From the NCBI GenBank assembly GCA_020091685.1, contig CM034597.1:28136388-28200387 (forward strand): 64,000 nucleotides of DNA, given 5' to 3'. Both the position numbers and the translations under genes were made by a program. This DNA comes from Lutjanus erythropterus (taxonomy: Eukaryota > Chordata > Actinopteri > Lutjaniformes > Lutjanidae). Below the pieces are notes generated by a model. The model searched no databases and was not told where the DNA came from. It saw nothing but the letters and a program-made list of their open reading frames with translations. Of the stretch, positions 37,189-47,359 are shown in pieces (position 1 is the stretch's first letter; each line of letters begins with the position of its first letter).

Positions 37189-38738
37189 CAGGTGTGCAGG
37201 AGGCCTCAGTCTCAACAGTGCTGGGTTCGAAGGAAACTCTGTTGGTCAGCACAACGTGGTAGCAAGAGTAACAAGCACGTCCAATCAGCAGGCCGATCTT
37301 TGAAGCCTTGGACCTCTGCTGCTTTTTTGCCTCTTTTGCCTGCTTTTCTCTGTCCTTCTTCTCGTTTTCGAGTGCCTTTTTCTCTTCTTTTTCTTGTGTT
37401 TTTCTCTCCTTCTTCTCCCTCTTGTATGCCTCCTTTGCTTCTTTCTCTTGTCTTTTTAGCTCCTCCTTCCTCCTCTTGTATGCCTCTTTTTCTTGTTGTT
37501 CTCTCTCCTTCTTCTCCCTCTTGTACGCCTCTTTTGCTTCTTTCTCTTGTTTTTTTAGCTCCTTCATTCTCCTCTTGTACGCCTCTTTCTCTTGTTGTTC
37601 TCTCTCTTTCTTCTCCCTCTTTTGTGCCTCTTTCTGCTCCTTCTCTTGTCTTTTTTTCTCCTTCACCTCCTGCTTGAATGCCTCTTTCTCCTCTCTCATT
37701 TGTTTTTTCTTTCGGGCCATCCAGTCTTTCAGGGTTTCCTCTTTTTCACCCTCGTCCCTCTGCTGGCTGTCTGATGACAGTGTCTCTGGCCTCCTCCTGG
37801 CCCAGTCCAGGACAAAGGACCGGGCCAGCCTTGTTCTTTCATCCTGTTCCCGTCTGCGTCTCTCCTCATCCTCCTGCCTTCTCTGTATCAGCTCCTTCCT
37901 TACCCTTGACCACTCCTCCTCAAAGGAAAGAAGGAGCTCGACCAGCTCTTCCTGCTCCTCTGTGATGCAAGACGCACTGATGGTAGACTTGCTGGTGTCC
38001 TCGGGAGGCAAAGGGCTCTCACCCCTTTGCCTCGGTGCCCGTGCGGTGGTGGACGGGCTGGTGTCCTCGGGAGGCAAAGGGCTCTCACCCCTTTGCCTCA
38101 GTGCCCGTGCGGTGGTGGACGGGCTGGTGTCCTCGGGAGGCAAAGGGCTCTCACCCCTTTGCCTCGGTGCCCATGTGGTGGTAGATGGGCTGGTGTTGTC
38201 CCAGGACAAAGGGCTCTCACCCCTTTGCCCTGGTGCCCGTGCGGTGGTAGACGGGTTGCCATCCCATGGCAAAGGTCTGCCACCCCTTCGCCATGGTGCC
38301 CTCATGGTGGTAGATGGGCTGGTGTCATCGTCCCAAGGCAAAGGTCTGCCACCCCCTTGCCTTGGTGCCCTCACGGTGGTAGATGGGCTGATGACGTCAC
38401 ACGGCAAAGGTCTGCCACCCCTTTGCCAGTGTGCCTTCACCGTGGGAGATGCGCAGATGTCATCCTCTGGCAAAGGTCTGCCACCCCCTTGCCAGTGCGC
38501 TCCCACGGTGGTATAACGGTTTGAGCCTCCACAAAACAAAGGTCTGCCACCCCTTTGTTTGTGCGCCTTCATGGTGGTAAGAAGGCCGAGGCCTCCAGGA
38601 GACGAAGGTCTGCCACCCCTTCCTCCAGGCTCCTCCATGATGTTAAGAGGGCCGAGGTCTCCTGGAGACCGAGGTCTCTCAATGGAATCAAATCCAGAAC
38701 TCATGCTCTTAGTTTTCTCTCGAACCGACTTTGAAGAA
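37189..38738 (-). CDS. unrecognised gene, main exon: tandem repeats plus coiled coil
   Basis: A 1550-nt exon between an acceptor (GTGTTTGCAG at 38739-38748) and a donor (GTAAGAAAG after 37189), open throughout. I do not recognise the protein. With the start codon in exon 1 (39956) it reads MSSSKSVREKTKSMSSGF; a second ATG in the exon (MSSGFDSIERP) could also serve. Order of parts: a proline/glycine/arginine-rich region of roughly eleven 21-residue repeats (type RQRGESPLPPEDTSPSTTA), an acidic linker with EEQEELVELLLSFEEEW, then about 200 residues of charged coiled coil with 33-residue repeats (EKEAYKRRMKELKKQEKEAK), and a less charged end with ACYSCYHVVLTNRVS. No signal peptide or membrane helix in this exon. 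The frame ends in phase 1. Coiled-coil scaffold or filament-like role is only a guess. Confidence 0.75.
37400..37680 (-). repeat. 99-bp coding tandem repeat (coiled coil)
   Basis: CTCCTTCTTCTCCCTCTTGT recurs at 37407 and 37506, with a variant near 37605, a 99-bp period equal to 33 residues. The coded text alternates EREQQEKEAYKRR and EAKEAYKREKKE. The pyrimidine-rich plus strand explains the long antisense open frame here. Confidence 0.8.
37996..38640 (-). repeat. 63-bp coding tandem repeat with palindromic cores
   Basis: About ten to eleven units of 63 bp inside the main exon, each coding a 21-residue unit. Most units contain GGCAAAGGG or GGCAAAGGT facing CCCTTTGCC or CCCTTTGC a few bases away, so each unit can form a hairpin with a stem of up to 9 bp. 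The units at 37996-38160 are nearly identical; those nearer 38640 have diverged, which suggests recent expansion at the low-coordinate end. Confidence 0.85.
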
Positions 38739-38849
38739 CTGCAAACACAAACACACACACTGATTATTTCACTGATAAACAATTTGCAAACATCCTGCTT
38801 CACTTTCCTCTTCCAACCTACAGTGACTGTGAAACAAGTAAAAAACGAG

Positions 38850-39432
38850 ACAGGCAGTATCTGAGGCCAGTGTTTGTTTTGTCTGTTCTGGGCTACAGCA
38901 GAAACATGGCGGTACAACATGGCAGCCTCCATGGAAGAGAACCCACAAACTCTGTACATATTACAAATTATTCTTATGTTCAGGTTATAATACACTAGTA
39001 ATAACATACTTTTAAAAAACATACAATTTTTTCCCAAGAAAGTTCACAAAAGTACACTTTTCAAATTCATTTAAATGCAAATCCTAATATGACACAGTCA
39101 ACCCAAAGAATTAACAGCAAAGTCTTGAGGCAGCTCTGAAAGAGTTTTATTGAGGTGAATTAATCTATTTCAGAGACATGGTAGATGGTGGCTGTGGTCA
39201 AAGCAAATTTCTTCATTTATATTATTGAAAAGGAAATAACAAAACAAATTTATTGGTAGAAAAAACAAAAATCCGCCACCCTAGCTACCAAATTTAACAC
39301 TTTTTAAAAGCACTTTAAAGCTCCAAAACTCATGCTATCACTCAATGCTATCAAATAAACATGAAATAAAGAATGTAAATTTTCTGCCATAATCTGCAAA
39401 TAAATCCCAGTAAATTTTAGACACTGGACCTT
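38850..39432 (+). mobile_element. MITE, family C, in intron 1 of the unrecognised gene
   Basis: Contains CTGTTCTGGGCTACAGCAG, AACATGGCAGCCTCCATGG and the terminus TTTTAGACACTGGACCTT. It lies in the intron between 38739 and 39951. The N-terminal part of the apparent uninterrupted open frame running to 39037 is read from this element and is not protein. Confidence 0.65.
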
Positions 39433-39951
39433 CAGTATGCTGTGCATCAACAAGTTCAAATTCAGTTTCAGAATAAAAGCAGGTCAACCAGAAAATATCA
39501 CTCTAAAACACTGAAACATCTAAAGACCAACAGGTTTCATCTAAAGACTAACTGGTTTTAAACTGAAATCAAGTATTAATAATGTACAAATGTAACTGAC
39601 ATTAATGGACATTTAAAATCATTCTGTTTATTAACATATTACTTTTGCAACTTGGACTATTAATGCAACAAATAACGCTGGTAATAAACTTTTCATTTTA
39701 GACATGCATTTTAGACAGCAAGTAAAACAAGTTTAGTTTTTTAAGCTGTGTTGTGTGAGACAAAAAGTGCAGTTACTTTTCTCTGATTACAGACAAAAAA
39801 ATGTACATTTTGCTGCAATGTTATTTGGAAAGCAACTCATAAAAATGTATTTACTTCACATAATGATGCAAAGAAAATACATTTACTCCTTTCTGAGCAG
39901 AATACAGTTCAATAAAACTAAAACAGACGAGCAAAGAAAATCATGTCTTAC

Positions 39952-40080
39952 CTCATCAAAGGTTGGTTTGGGAAGGAGGCCCAGAATTCTCGGAATTCTA
40001 TTTGAAAAAGGTTCCGTCGTGATGTCACTGACCCTGACGTGATGTCACTGTCAGAGTGAACACGACAGTTCTAATTCTTT
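39952..40080 (-). other. unrecognised gene, first exon (5'UTR plus start codon)
   Basis: The minus strand reads ATGAG followed by GTAAGACATG, a strong donor at 39951-39950. The ATG at 39956-39954 joins in frame to the acceptor at 38739, giving MS then SSKSVREKTKS. This fit of phase supports a real exon, though the ATG context (TTTG before it) is weak. The upstream limit is not fixed and is placed here by the promoter-like motifs beyond it. Intron 1 (38739-39951) contains a family C MITE. Confidence 0.6.
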
Positions 40081-40105
40081 TTAAGGACCGGCAGCCATCT
40101 TGTCA
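39984..40105 (-). promoter_or_regulatory. candidate promoter of the unrecognised gene
   Basis: Reading upstream of the first exon: TTCTCGGAA at 39987-39995 fits the STAT/GAS pattern TTCNNNGAA; CGTGATGTCACTG occurs twice exactly (40018-40030 and 40038-40050), each holding a TGACATCACG-type CRE-like word on the minus strand; TTAAAAAG near 40078-40085 is TATA-like; and AAGATGGCTGC at 40091-40101 (minus strand) fits YY1. Motif matches alone are weak; the exact 20-bp duplication is the firm observation. Confidence 0.4.
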
Positions 40106-40795
40106 CAAATCCATATTAAAAATATTTATTTTTAATGACTTTTTAAAGTGTACTTGCTATATTAAATCAGTGTTTCCTGACCTTTTCCTCTTCATCTGTC
40201 TTTGAGTAAACTGTCAGCCCCTGACTAAGTGACATATTTAAGCATGTTTCATATTATATTTAATACATAACAATAACCAGACAGAACAACTGTTTAACTT
40301 TAACAATTAACCAAAATAAAGAACACAGTCACTGCAGGAAGTTTAAAATGAGAGATTTTATTGAAATTTGAGCATATATTTTCCAGTGAATATTGCATCA
40401 GAGATGTTTTTTTCCCTGATATTTTAGGAACGTTTTCTCCAATTCTATAATACAGATGCATTATGTTTTTGTTTTGTTTTAGACGTTAAAAACTTAGGTT
40501 AATAGGCCTATTAAGTATTTTTAGTATCTTTTCTTTTGACAAATTTAGTTTTTTCTTTTTTTCTTCTTTCTTTTCTACTGTTCTGATGCAGGATGAGGCT
40601 GTTTATCAGAGTGTGAAGGCTCTGTGAACATAGTTTATGTTCAGGTCTGCACCCCGTCTTTATCCTGTCAGATATTTTTTAAGTTTATATCTTAGAGTGC
40701 ACTTTAAATTTTAAAGATAAATTAATTGATTTGTCTTCACAAGACAATAGCAAGTTTTCCCTTTAAAATCAAGAAGACCTTGTGCAGCCCATAGT

Positions 40796-40830
40796 GGGGG
40801 TCAGGACCCACAGGTTGGGAACCAGTGTAC
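40796..40830. mobile_element. hAT-like terminal fragment
   Basis: GGGGGTCAGGACCCACAGG and GGTTGGGAACCAGTG resemble the ends of a common hAT-type repeat (GGTTGAGAACCACTG). Only the end is preserved. Confidence 0.4.
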
Positions 40831-40894
40831 TAAATCACCACTGTCACTGTCTGAATCAGTAGCTTTTAAAAGTGGAGTCAACAGAAGTTGTCTT

Positions 40895-41200
40895 TAAAGG
40901 GATAGTTCACCCAAAAATAAAACAATCAGTCAGTATCTACTCATCCTCATGCCGATTGAGGGTTAAGTTTATTTTGTCAGTCTGCAAAAAACAGCTGGAG
41001 TTTCACAGGAAAACAGTGTTGCAGAATCTCCCAGACAGTGTAAGCGAATGGTGACCAGACAGAAAAGACGGAAGAGAAAAACATCACATCACAAAAACAA
41101 ACAAACAAACAAAAAGAAAACGTAAAATGGCTCCATACTGCTTGTCTGACGTAATCCAAGTCTCCTAAAGTCGTGACAATTTTTTAGACCTAGCGAAATC
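40895..41200. mobile_element. MITE, family F
   Basis: Starts AAAGGGATAGTTCACCCAAA and continues through CTCATCCTCATGCCGATTGA, wording I know from a widespread fish MITE (recollection). It includes AACAAACAAAC repeats near 41096. No transposase frame. Confidence 0.6.
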
Positions 41201-41284
41201 TTATACAAGCCTTCAAAACTTGGTTTCAGGGGCGCCAGTATGGTGCCACCTGACTCAGAATCGGCTGTTCATTCTCAAATCTCA

Positions 41285-41400
41285 TCATCCAATCATGATA
41301 CTCGCTGTCCATTGTCACATTGGATTGGGGCCAATCATGATACTCGACGTCTAATGTCAAATTGGAAGGAGACCAATCATGCCGCAGGGTGACATTGGAC
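41285..41400. repeat. 42-bp repeat carrying CCAAT boxes
   Basis: CCAATCATGATACTCG occurs at 41289 and 41331, and CCAATCATGCCG at 41373: an exact 42-bp spacing. Each unit also contains an inverted CCAAT (ATTGG), so the block holds about six CCAAT boxes in alternating orientation. The minus-strand open frame repeating EYHDW is a consequence of the period being divisible by three. Confidence 0.85.
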
Positions 41401-41439
41401 GTAGCCAACGTAACTTCTATGTAGCCAACTTAACTTCGT

Positions 41440-41513
41440 TTTCTTTGCGTACGTCGTTGCTGACAGATAGAAGGCTGCCCCCGGCGAGTGAATCAGGAAA
41501 CAACTCAACGTCA
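41440..41513 (+). other. possible first exon downstream of the CCAAT block
   Basis: GC-richer sequence ending AACGTCAAA with the donor GTAAGT at 41514. Together with the CCAAT block just upstream it resembles a promoter with a non-coding first exon. No downstream partner exon is established. Confidence 0.3.
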
Positions 41514-41514
41514 A

Positions 41515-44500
41515 AGTAAGTAACTTAACTACTTCATGATTTCAGTCTAGTTCTTAAATAGTCATAAATGTTATATTTCCATCAGTTGAGTATTTTTTAT
41601 CATTTTGTTTGAGTGCCACATTACTGTTATACGGCAACCACAGCATCATTAACGCTACAGTTATCACTAATATTAGCCTGCTGTTTTCTTCTTAGATATT
41701 TGGCCATGTTATGCTAGTTATATTTCTATCTATCTCAGAAAGCCGTTTTATCATTATGTTGTCGACTGTCATACTATTGCTACACAACATCTTCAGTCAG
41801 CAGACAGCAACTGTTTTCACTGGCTTTTTGGTAATGCCCACTTTTTTCTTTAGAAATAGTACCTGTCACATAAAGTCGTTTTATTATTATGTTGTCGGGT
41901 GTCACAGCTATTGTTAACGCTACTAACCTTAATACCTGTAATATTACTGTGAGAGGACAGCCATGTGTAACTCTTAAATTACTGTAACCGTCAAAGTATT
42001 ACCATAATTCGAGAGACTCTGGTTCAGTGAGTTTACTAAGAGTTGTGGCGCTCTCCTGTCATCCCGACCGTTTGGTGTAAGCTGGTCACAACCTTGTGAT
42101 TTATAACATGAGTGTGTGTATCTGCTGCAGTGTTCAGCGCATGTTCCCATTCAGTGTTGTTGTTACTTGTTGTCAAGAGCTGTTGTGGGTGTGTTTACAG
42201 TACCTACCGTTCTACTGCATTTATTAACTGGTTATCTAGCTACTTGGCAAATTACATTATTTTAAAGTACCTCCAAAGAATAATGGGATTTACTAGCCCA
42301 CCTGTAGGCTAGGAAAGAATGACTGTAATGTAAACTGTTTCTGTTGTATTTCCATGCCATTGGTGTACCTGAATGCAAAAAGATGTTATCAGTGTAGCCG
42401 TGCTCCTTCCTCTGTGAGCTCTCGTGTCAACACCAGCCTGGAAGGAGCCCCTGTGAGTACAGCATCTATTCATTCTGGCTCTGTTGTAAGCCATCTTTAC
42501 TGCGGCCTTTATTTATACAATAAACTAATACTTATTTATTGCCATCTTCCAAACTGGATGAGTCTGGAGGATCTCAGCCAGCTGCTGCTGGGGCTGCAGC
42601 TTCATTTTATTTGCCAGGTGAAATGAGGAAAAACCATCCCTGTGCAGGACCAGAGGTGGATTTCTAACGCACTCTTTCACTCCGGCAAACTGCAGCCAGA
42701 TTTTAAGCCTGTCGGTGGCAAAAACAAGTACAAGCAAGCATCATCTGCTCTGCAAGATATGATGAGTCCTACACTAAGTTGATCAGCTGTCTATATCTAT
42801 ATATTTCAATGTAAAGCCTCTTGTCCTGAAAACAAAAGCCCACTGCTGAAAATACACACTCAGAGTTTGAGCTCAGCTTTACTGCCTGCCGGACAGCATA
42901 TAAAGAGTTTAAAATGCTTCAGGAGTGAAAATTGGTGCCTTAGAATTTTGTTTGGTTCTCCCTTTTTCTCCTTTCCAGTGTGGAATCAAGTGTGCACCTG
43001 CCTCATTCCACCGGCCTGAACCAACAGTGGAACCCGTGTTCCTCCTGCAAGTAACTCTATATTTCTATGGTGTCCCTAACTGGTGCACCTTGCCCTTTTA
43101 GAAAGATACCACCTGCCACAGTTACGAGAGCTGCGCTAAACTAACATCCACTTAAAAAATAATTAATTACCTTGCTGGGGTCAAAAGCTAAAGACAGTGA
43201 GGAATAATAAAAAGAACACTTACCTGGACTGGAGGAAAGTCAGGTCCTCTTCTGCCTTCTTGATGACATTTTGTGTTTTAAATAATGTAAAATGTGCTAA
43301 CAGCAAAGGCGGATTATTATGTGACTGCTGGAATCATGCTAAAAATTCCCATGTTACAGTAACAATATATTTACTGTAAAATTCTGCCACCAATTATAAG
43401 TATACAGTAACTTATTGTATACATATTGTACAGTAAGCATGTCCTCATTTTACAGTATCATGCTGTAAAAACTACAGAAATAGCTGAAATATACAGTAAG
43501 GATTTGTTACAGTGTATACCTACCCAAGTGCTTTTGGTGCCTAAACCGATCCAAGTAGTCTTGTTGTCTAAACCTGACCAAACTGCAACAGAAAACAGAA
43601 AGTAATACTTATTAAAAACAAAATAATGGAAAAATTGTGATGGCCAAGGCCACACAAATGGACAGTTGAGGGTAAAACCATGCACACACTGACCTCACTT
43701 CTTTGTTCAATGCACAGGTTAATTTAATTTGCAGTCAGCCACACCCCAAACAATTCAGGTCCACACTACAGTTTATTTGAGTTATAATTTCTTTATTTTC
43801 CTTTAGCTTTACACTGTTTAAATGGAGTGCACACATTTTCACACTGTAAGGTTAAATTTAGTAATTTTCTGCTGTATTAATCATTTTTCTTTGTCTTCTT
43901 TTGAGTTACCATGCTGGTGGGGGTGGTTTCCTCCTGGAGAGGCAAAAGGTGAGTAAGGGGTGGAACCTGTTAAATCCTGTGGCCAGCTCATCAGGCCGTA
44001 CCATCGCCAGCCATGTCAGAGGGGGGTTTGGGTTTAGTTAGTTTTTCCTGTGTATTAGTTTTAGGGGATATCCATTTTGTTTTCCCCTTTTGTGTTAGTT
44101 GGTTTGGCCAAGCCAGTATATATGTTCCCTCATGTTTCATTTTATTAGGTCAGTTTGTTCAGTTAACACCTTGTTTTGTTGCTGTCATTTTGAGTGTAGT
44201 TATATTCTGTTGACCTCTTTTATAGGCCTAGTTATTAAGTTCCTGGTTTATATTGTTTTGCATTTTTTGGGTAAATAAAACCCCTCTTTTTCAACAAATT
44301 TCAGCGCTCCATGGGGAACTTTCCCTTAGTGTCAGTTTCTGAACAGAGCCCGTTGCTTGTGTCCAGGCCGTGTCTTGCAGGCACCAAGCTGGGACTAGTC
44401 TCTCACTAGAGCACCATACAGAACTAATGCTGATGCAGAATTGATAGCCCTGTCTCACAAAACAGCTTTCCTTCTGGCTCTCTGCTCTGCTAAACAGGTT

Positions 44501-45200
44501 GAAGAACTGTGTGCACTCTCTGATTGTTTTCAGTGGAGGGCAGATTATTTTGTCAAATTATGTTGTACACACTGAAATGACATTATATTACTTAGAATAT
44601 AAACTTCTGGAGAACAATATGCTCAACACAAAAACAAATAGTCATAGTATTTGACCAAAAAAGGTGGATCAACCTCCCACACATCACAGCATAAACAAAC
44701 TCAACGGATATTATGTCCTCAATATGTTCTGAATGAGGAAAAAAAAAGAGAAAAGCTAGTTAGCTAGCTAGCTGAGCTAGTTTGATGTAATTTGAAGTTA
44801 ATATATAGGGCAGTATTCCTTGAATTATGATGGCGTTTGGAAATAAATAAATGAACAAACAACACACATTTTTAATGTATATCATGATAATTTCAATGAA
44901 TAAATCTGAAAACTTTTCGTGGACCCCTGGCAAAGTGCCTTGGACCACTATTTGAGATCCACTGCAGGAGATGAAGAGGGGGGATGGCAGGTTAACAAAG
45001 GAGAGACATATTGCAGACTGGTCAGAAGTTATGAATCAGAGGGATTGTGCTTATATGAGTCTACACATTTTTTTTTTTTTTAAGAAAATGTTGCATGGGA
45101 TGCCCTTATTTAATCCGGATTAAAAATGAATTGTTATTGGTGCAACCCAGCCATTTAAACTTTGTTATATACTTTTAAATCACAGTCATAACAAAATAAA
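41515..45200. other. intergenic region between the unrecognised gene and acbd6
   Basis: No gene is supported. 41550-41940 shows three diverged repeats of about 130-180 bp (GTTTTATCATTATGTTGTCG at about 41744 and a near copy at about 41876). 42620-42780 has an open stretch RWISNALFHSGKLQ that may be a coding remnant. Acceptor/donor pairs at 42992-43050 and a donor at 42450 exist, but no consistent frame links them. 43320-43510 repeats TACAGTAA words, and 43900-44330 resembles an LTR or retroelement end with AATAAAACCCC. A TAGC repeat lies near 44757. Confidence 0.5.
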
Positions 45201-45549
45201 CAGTTTCAGTTTCTTTGTTTGTTTCCTGCATTCTTTCTAACGTCTATTTTCTTATCAAACGATCACCGTGAAGCCCAGACAGGAAGGCACCCGGAACCTT
45301 TCTTCGCTTACAGTAGGTTTAGCCGGTGCTTTTAGTTGACAGTACCAGAGACGGACCAACGGCAGAAACAAATCCGACTGTCACGGGTTCTTAACGATAA
45401 CGGATTAAAAAATAACAAAATCGCCGCTGAAATACTTAACAAAGATATATATCAGGCCGCTACTGTTCGTTCGTCGTTAACGTTTTTCATTCGGATAAAC
45501 AGCGCACGTCGTCTCTGACGCTACGCTAACGGTCTAAACAATAATAACA
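45200..45549 (+). promoter_or_regulatory. acbd6: acbd6 promoter and 5'UTR
   Basis: CpG content rises from about 45240 to the start codon. ACCGTGAAGCCC, CCCGGAACC and TCGTCGTTAACG words precede it. No TATA box is clear. A 60-residue open frame at 45336-45518 ends before the acbd6 ATG and would be an upstream ORF if transcription starts left of it. Confidence 0.5.
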
Positions 45550-45828
45550 ATGGCTTCTGGGTCGCCGTCGTCCTCTCCGGACACTGCGACGGGCTCAGGT
45601 ACAGACCCAGCCCGGCCCGACACAGGGGAGCCCCTCGGTGGAGCGGGCTCGGACTCGGACTCGGACCTCGGTCTGAGTAAATTTGACTGCAGCGCCATGG
45701 AGATGGGGGACCGGCTGGAAGGAGACGAGCTGGAGCGGGAGTTCGAGTCTGCAGCCGACCGCGTACGAGACCTGGTTCAGACGGCCAGCAGGGACCAGCT
45801 CCTGTACCTGTACGCCCGCTACAAACAG
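45550..45828 (+). CDS. acbd6: acbd6 exon 1 (N-terminus and start of ACB domain)
   Basis: ACBD6 is a soluble acyl-CoA-binding protein with C-terminal ankyrin repeats; it binds long-chain acyl-CoA and supports N-myristoylation and lipid acylation (family knowledge). This exon codes 93 residues: a disordered Ser/Gly/Asp-rich leader (MASGSPSSSPD), an acidic SDSDSDLG patch, then the first helices of the ACB domain, ending LLYLYARYKQ. The YARYKQ block carries the Tyr and Lys that contact the acyl-CoA in this family. The donor is CAG/GTGCGT and the exon ends in phase 0. The ATG at 45550 is the first in frame and gives the length expected of ACBD6; the leader is fish-specific. Exons 1-6 total 714 nt, 238 codons, compared with 282 residues for the human protein; one or two 3' exons are missing on the right. 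Confidence 0.95.
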
Positions 45829-46048
45829 GTGCGTGTCGGATTAAATGGCACTGTGGTTGCGTAGGTTAAAAATAACCCCTCAAACACTAGAACCACATTA
45901 CATAAGAACCAATACTCAATGTCCAACATCCCTCTGTGATCATGATTACTGACAGATGAGATAGGCCGACATACATTTATGATGTCGTACATGTAATCAG
46001 GTCTGGAAAACAGTGGATCACCCGAATAATCCCTGTTTTTCTTTTCAG
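45829..46048 (+). other. acbd6: acbd6 intron 1
   Basis: A 220-bp GT-AG intron with a pyrimidine-rich CTGTTTTTCTTTTCAG end. Confidence 0.9.
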
Positions 46049-46113
46049 GTCAAAGTGGGAAAGTGCAACACACCAAAGCCTGGGTTCTTTGACTTTGAAG
46101 GACAGAGAAAATG
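46049..46113 (+). CDS. acbd6: acbd6 exon 2 (ACB domain)
   Basis: 65 nt after CTTTTCAG coding VKVGKCNTPKPGFFDFEGQR and then K plus a split Trp codon, phase 0 to 2. It continues YARYKQ of exon 1 and holds the central ACB-domain signature. Donor GTATGT. Confidence 0.95.
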
Positions 46114-46608
46114 GTATGTAACCTAAAATTAAATGCCAGATTTTAAAGAAATGGTTTGTATAAGTTGTTATGTGTTTAAAATGTAGCTTATGAATGAACC
46201 ATCTTGGATTGTAGTTTAAATGGCACCTGGGTGTGAGTGAGTGAATATCTCTGTGTGCCCATGAATGCTTTTTCTATACCCCTTTTACAAGTGTGTTCTT
46301 AAAAATACAAAGTGTATTGAAACCAAAAATTTAAATCAGAATGAACAATATTGTTGAACAGCCAGATGCTAAATCATAAAAGCTGCAATTTTTTGGAAAA
46401 ATGTATGACAAAACAACATTATAATGAATTACTGTAGTGTTAGAGAGATGCCCTTGTTCTCTAGATGTAAGAACCCACAGAGTTTACAGACCCCAACAAA
46501 TGTCACATCACAATTTTAATAGGTTTTTCAGTGAAAATGAGAATTATGATACGAAAATGATAATTTCCCCCAGCGGTGTAAAAAAAAAAATAGAATATAT
46601 GTGTGTGT

Positions 46609-46643
<35 letters not shown>

Positions 46644-47359
46644 CACTTGAGCATCACAATTTTAAGTTCTGTGACACTCAATCAATTTTTAATAAATAGT
46701 TTACATGCAAAGAATTGTGGCATAACAATGTAAACTGAGACAGAAAAAAGTTAACACATATCTTTTCTTTGCTCAGATTACAGAAAAAGTAGTTCTTGGA
46801 TGTTACAGGAACTGTGATCTATACAAATGCAGATCCCAGTGTTATGACAGCAGAAAAAAGTTTTACTCAGATTATATGTATATGGTGGTGTGTTCTGTAT
46901 ATTTTGACAGTTTTCCTAAATTTTTTTAAAAATTGCAATTTTTCTCCTTGCTTACAGTATCACTATATTTAGTATTATATTGAACTGTAATCCCCGTATT
47001 ATGATAAATATTGTATCACCAGATTCTTGCTAATACTCAGCCTTAACTCCCACCTATTGTGAATAATAACACAATAGCAGTATCAGTCAAAATAATTTTA
47101 GCATGATTTCTTTTTAGTATCGTATCTAAACAAATTCCATTTGTAACAGCAGTCATTATGAAAGAACTGGCAACTATTAACTGGTTCTTAAAATCTGTTT
47201 TCAGTTTCAATGAGACTTCATATTGAATGTTCTGCCTGTTTAAGTCTGTTACTTTGATTTTATTTATTTTTTTAACTCTGAAAGACTTTCTGAAACATAA
47301 CAACACATGATATACAAAAAAATGTACACCTCCAATTTACATTTATGATATCATTACAG
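46114..47359 (+). other. acbd6: acbd6 intron 2
   Basis: 1.25 kb of AT-rich DNA with a TAGA microsatellite at 46609-46642 and nothing else recognised. Confidence 0.9.
46609..46642. repeat. (TAGA)n microsatellite
   Basis: About eight TAGA units preceded by a short TG run. Confidence 0.95.

Noticed and set aside
37308-38516. 402-residue plus-strand open frame
   Set aside because: It is the antisense of the repeat and coiled-coil exon; Phe/Ser/Leu-rich text arises from the complement of Glu/Lys codons, and no start, splice or domain evidence supports it.
38739-39037. N-terminal extension of the minus-strand frame beginning at 39037
   Set aside because: The stretch crosses a strong acceptor at 38739 and reads a CA repeat and a family C MITE; the in-frame spliced ATG at 39956 is the better start.
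43900-44330. complete LTR retrotransposon
   Set aside because: An AATAAA-like end and T-rich body suggest an LTR or retroelement end, but no second LTR, primer-binding site or pol frame is found nearby.
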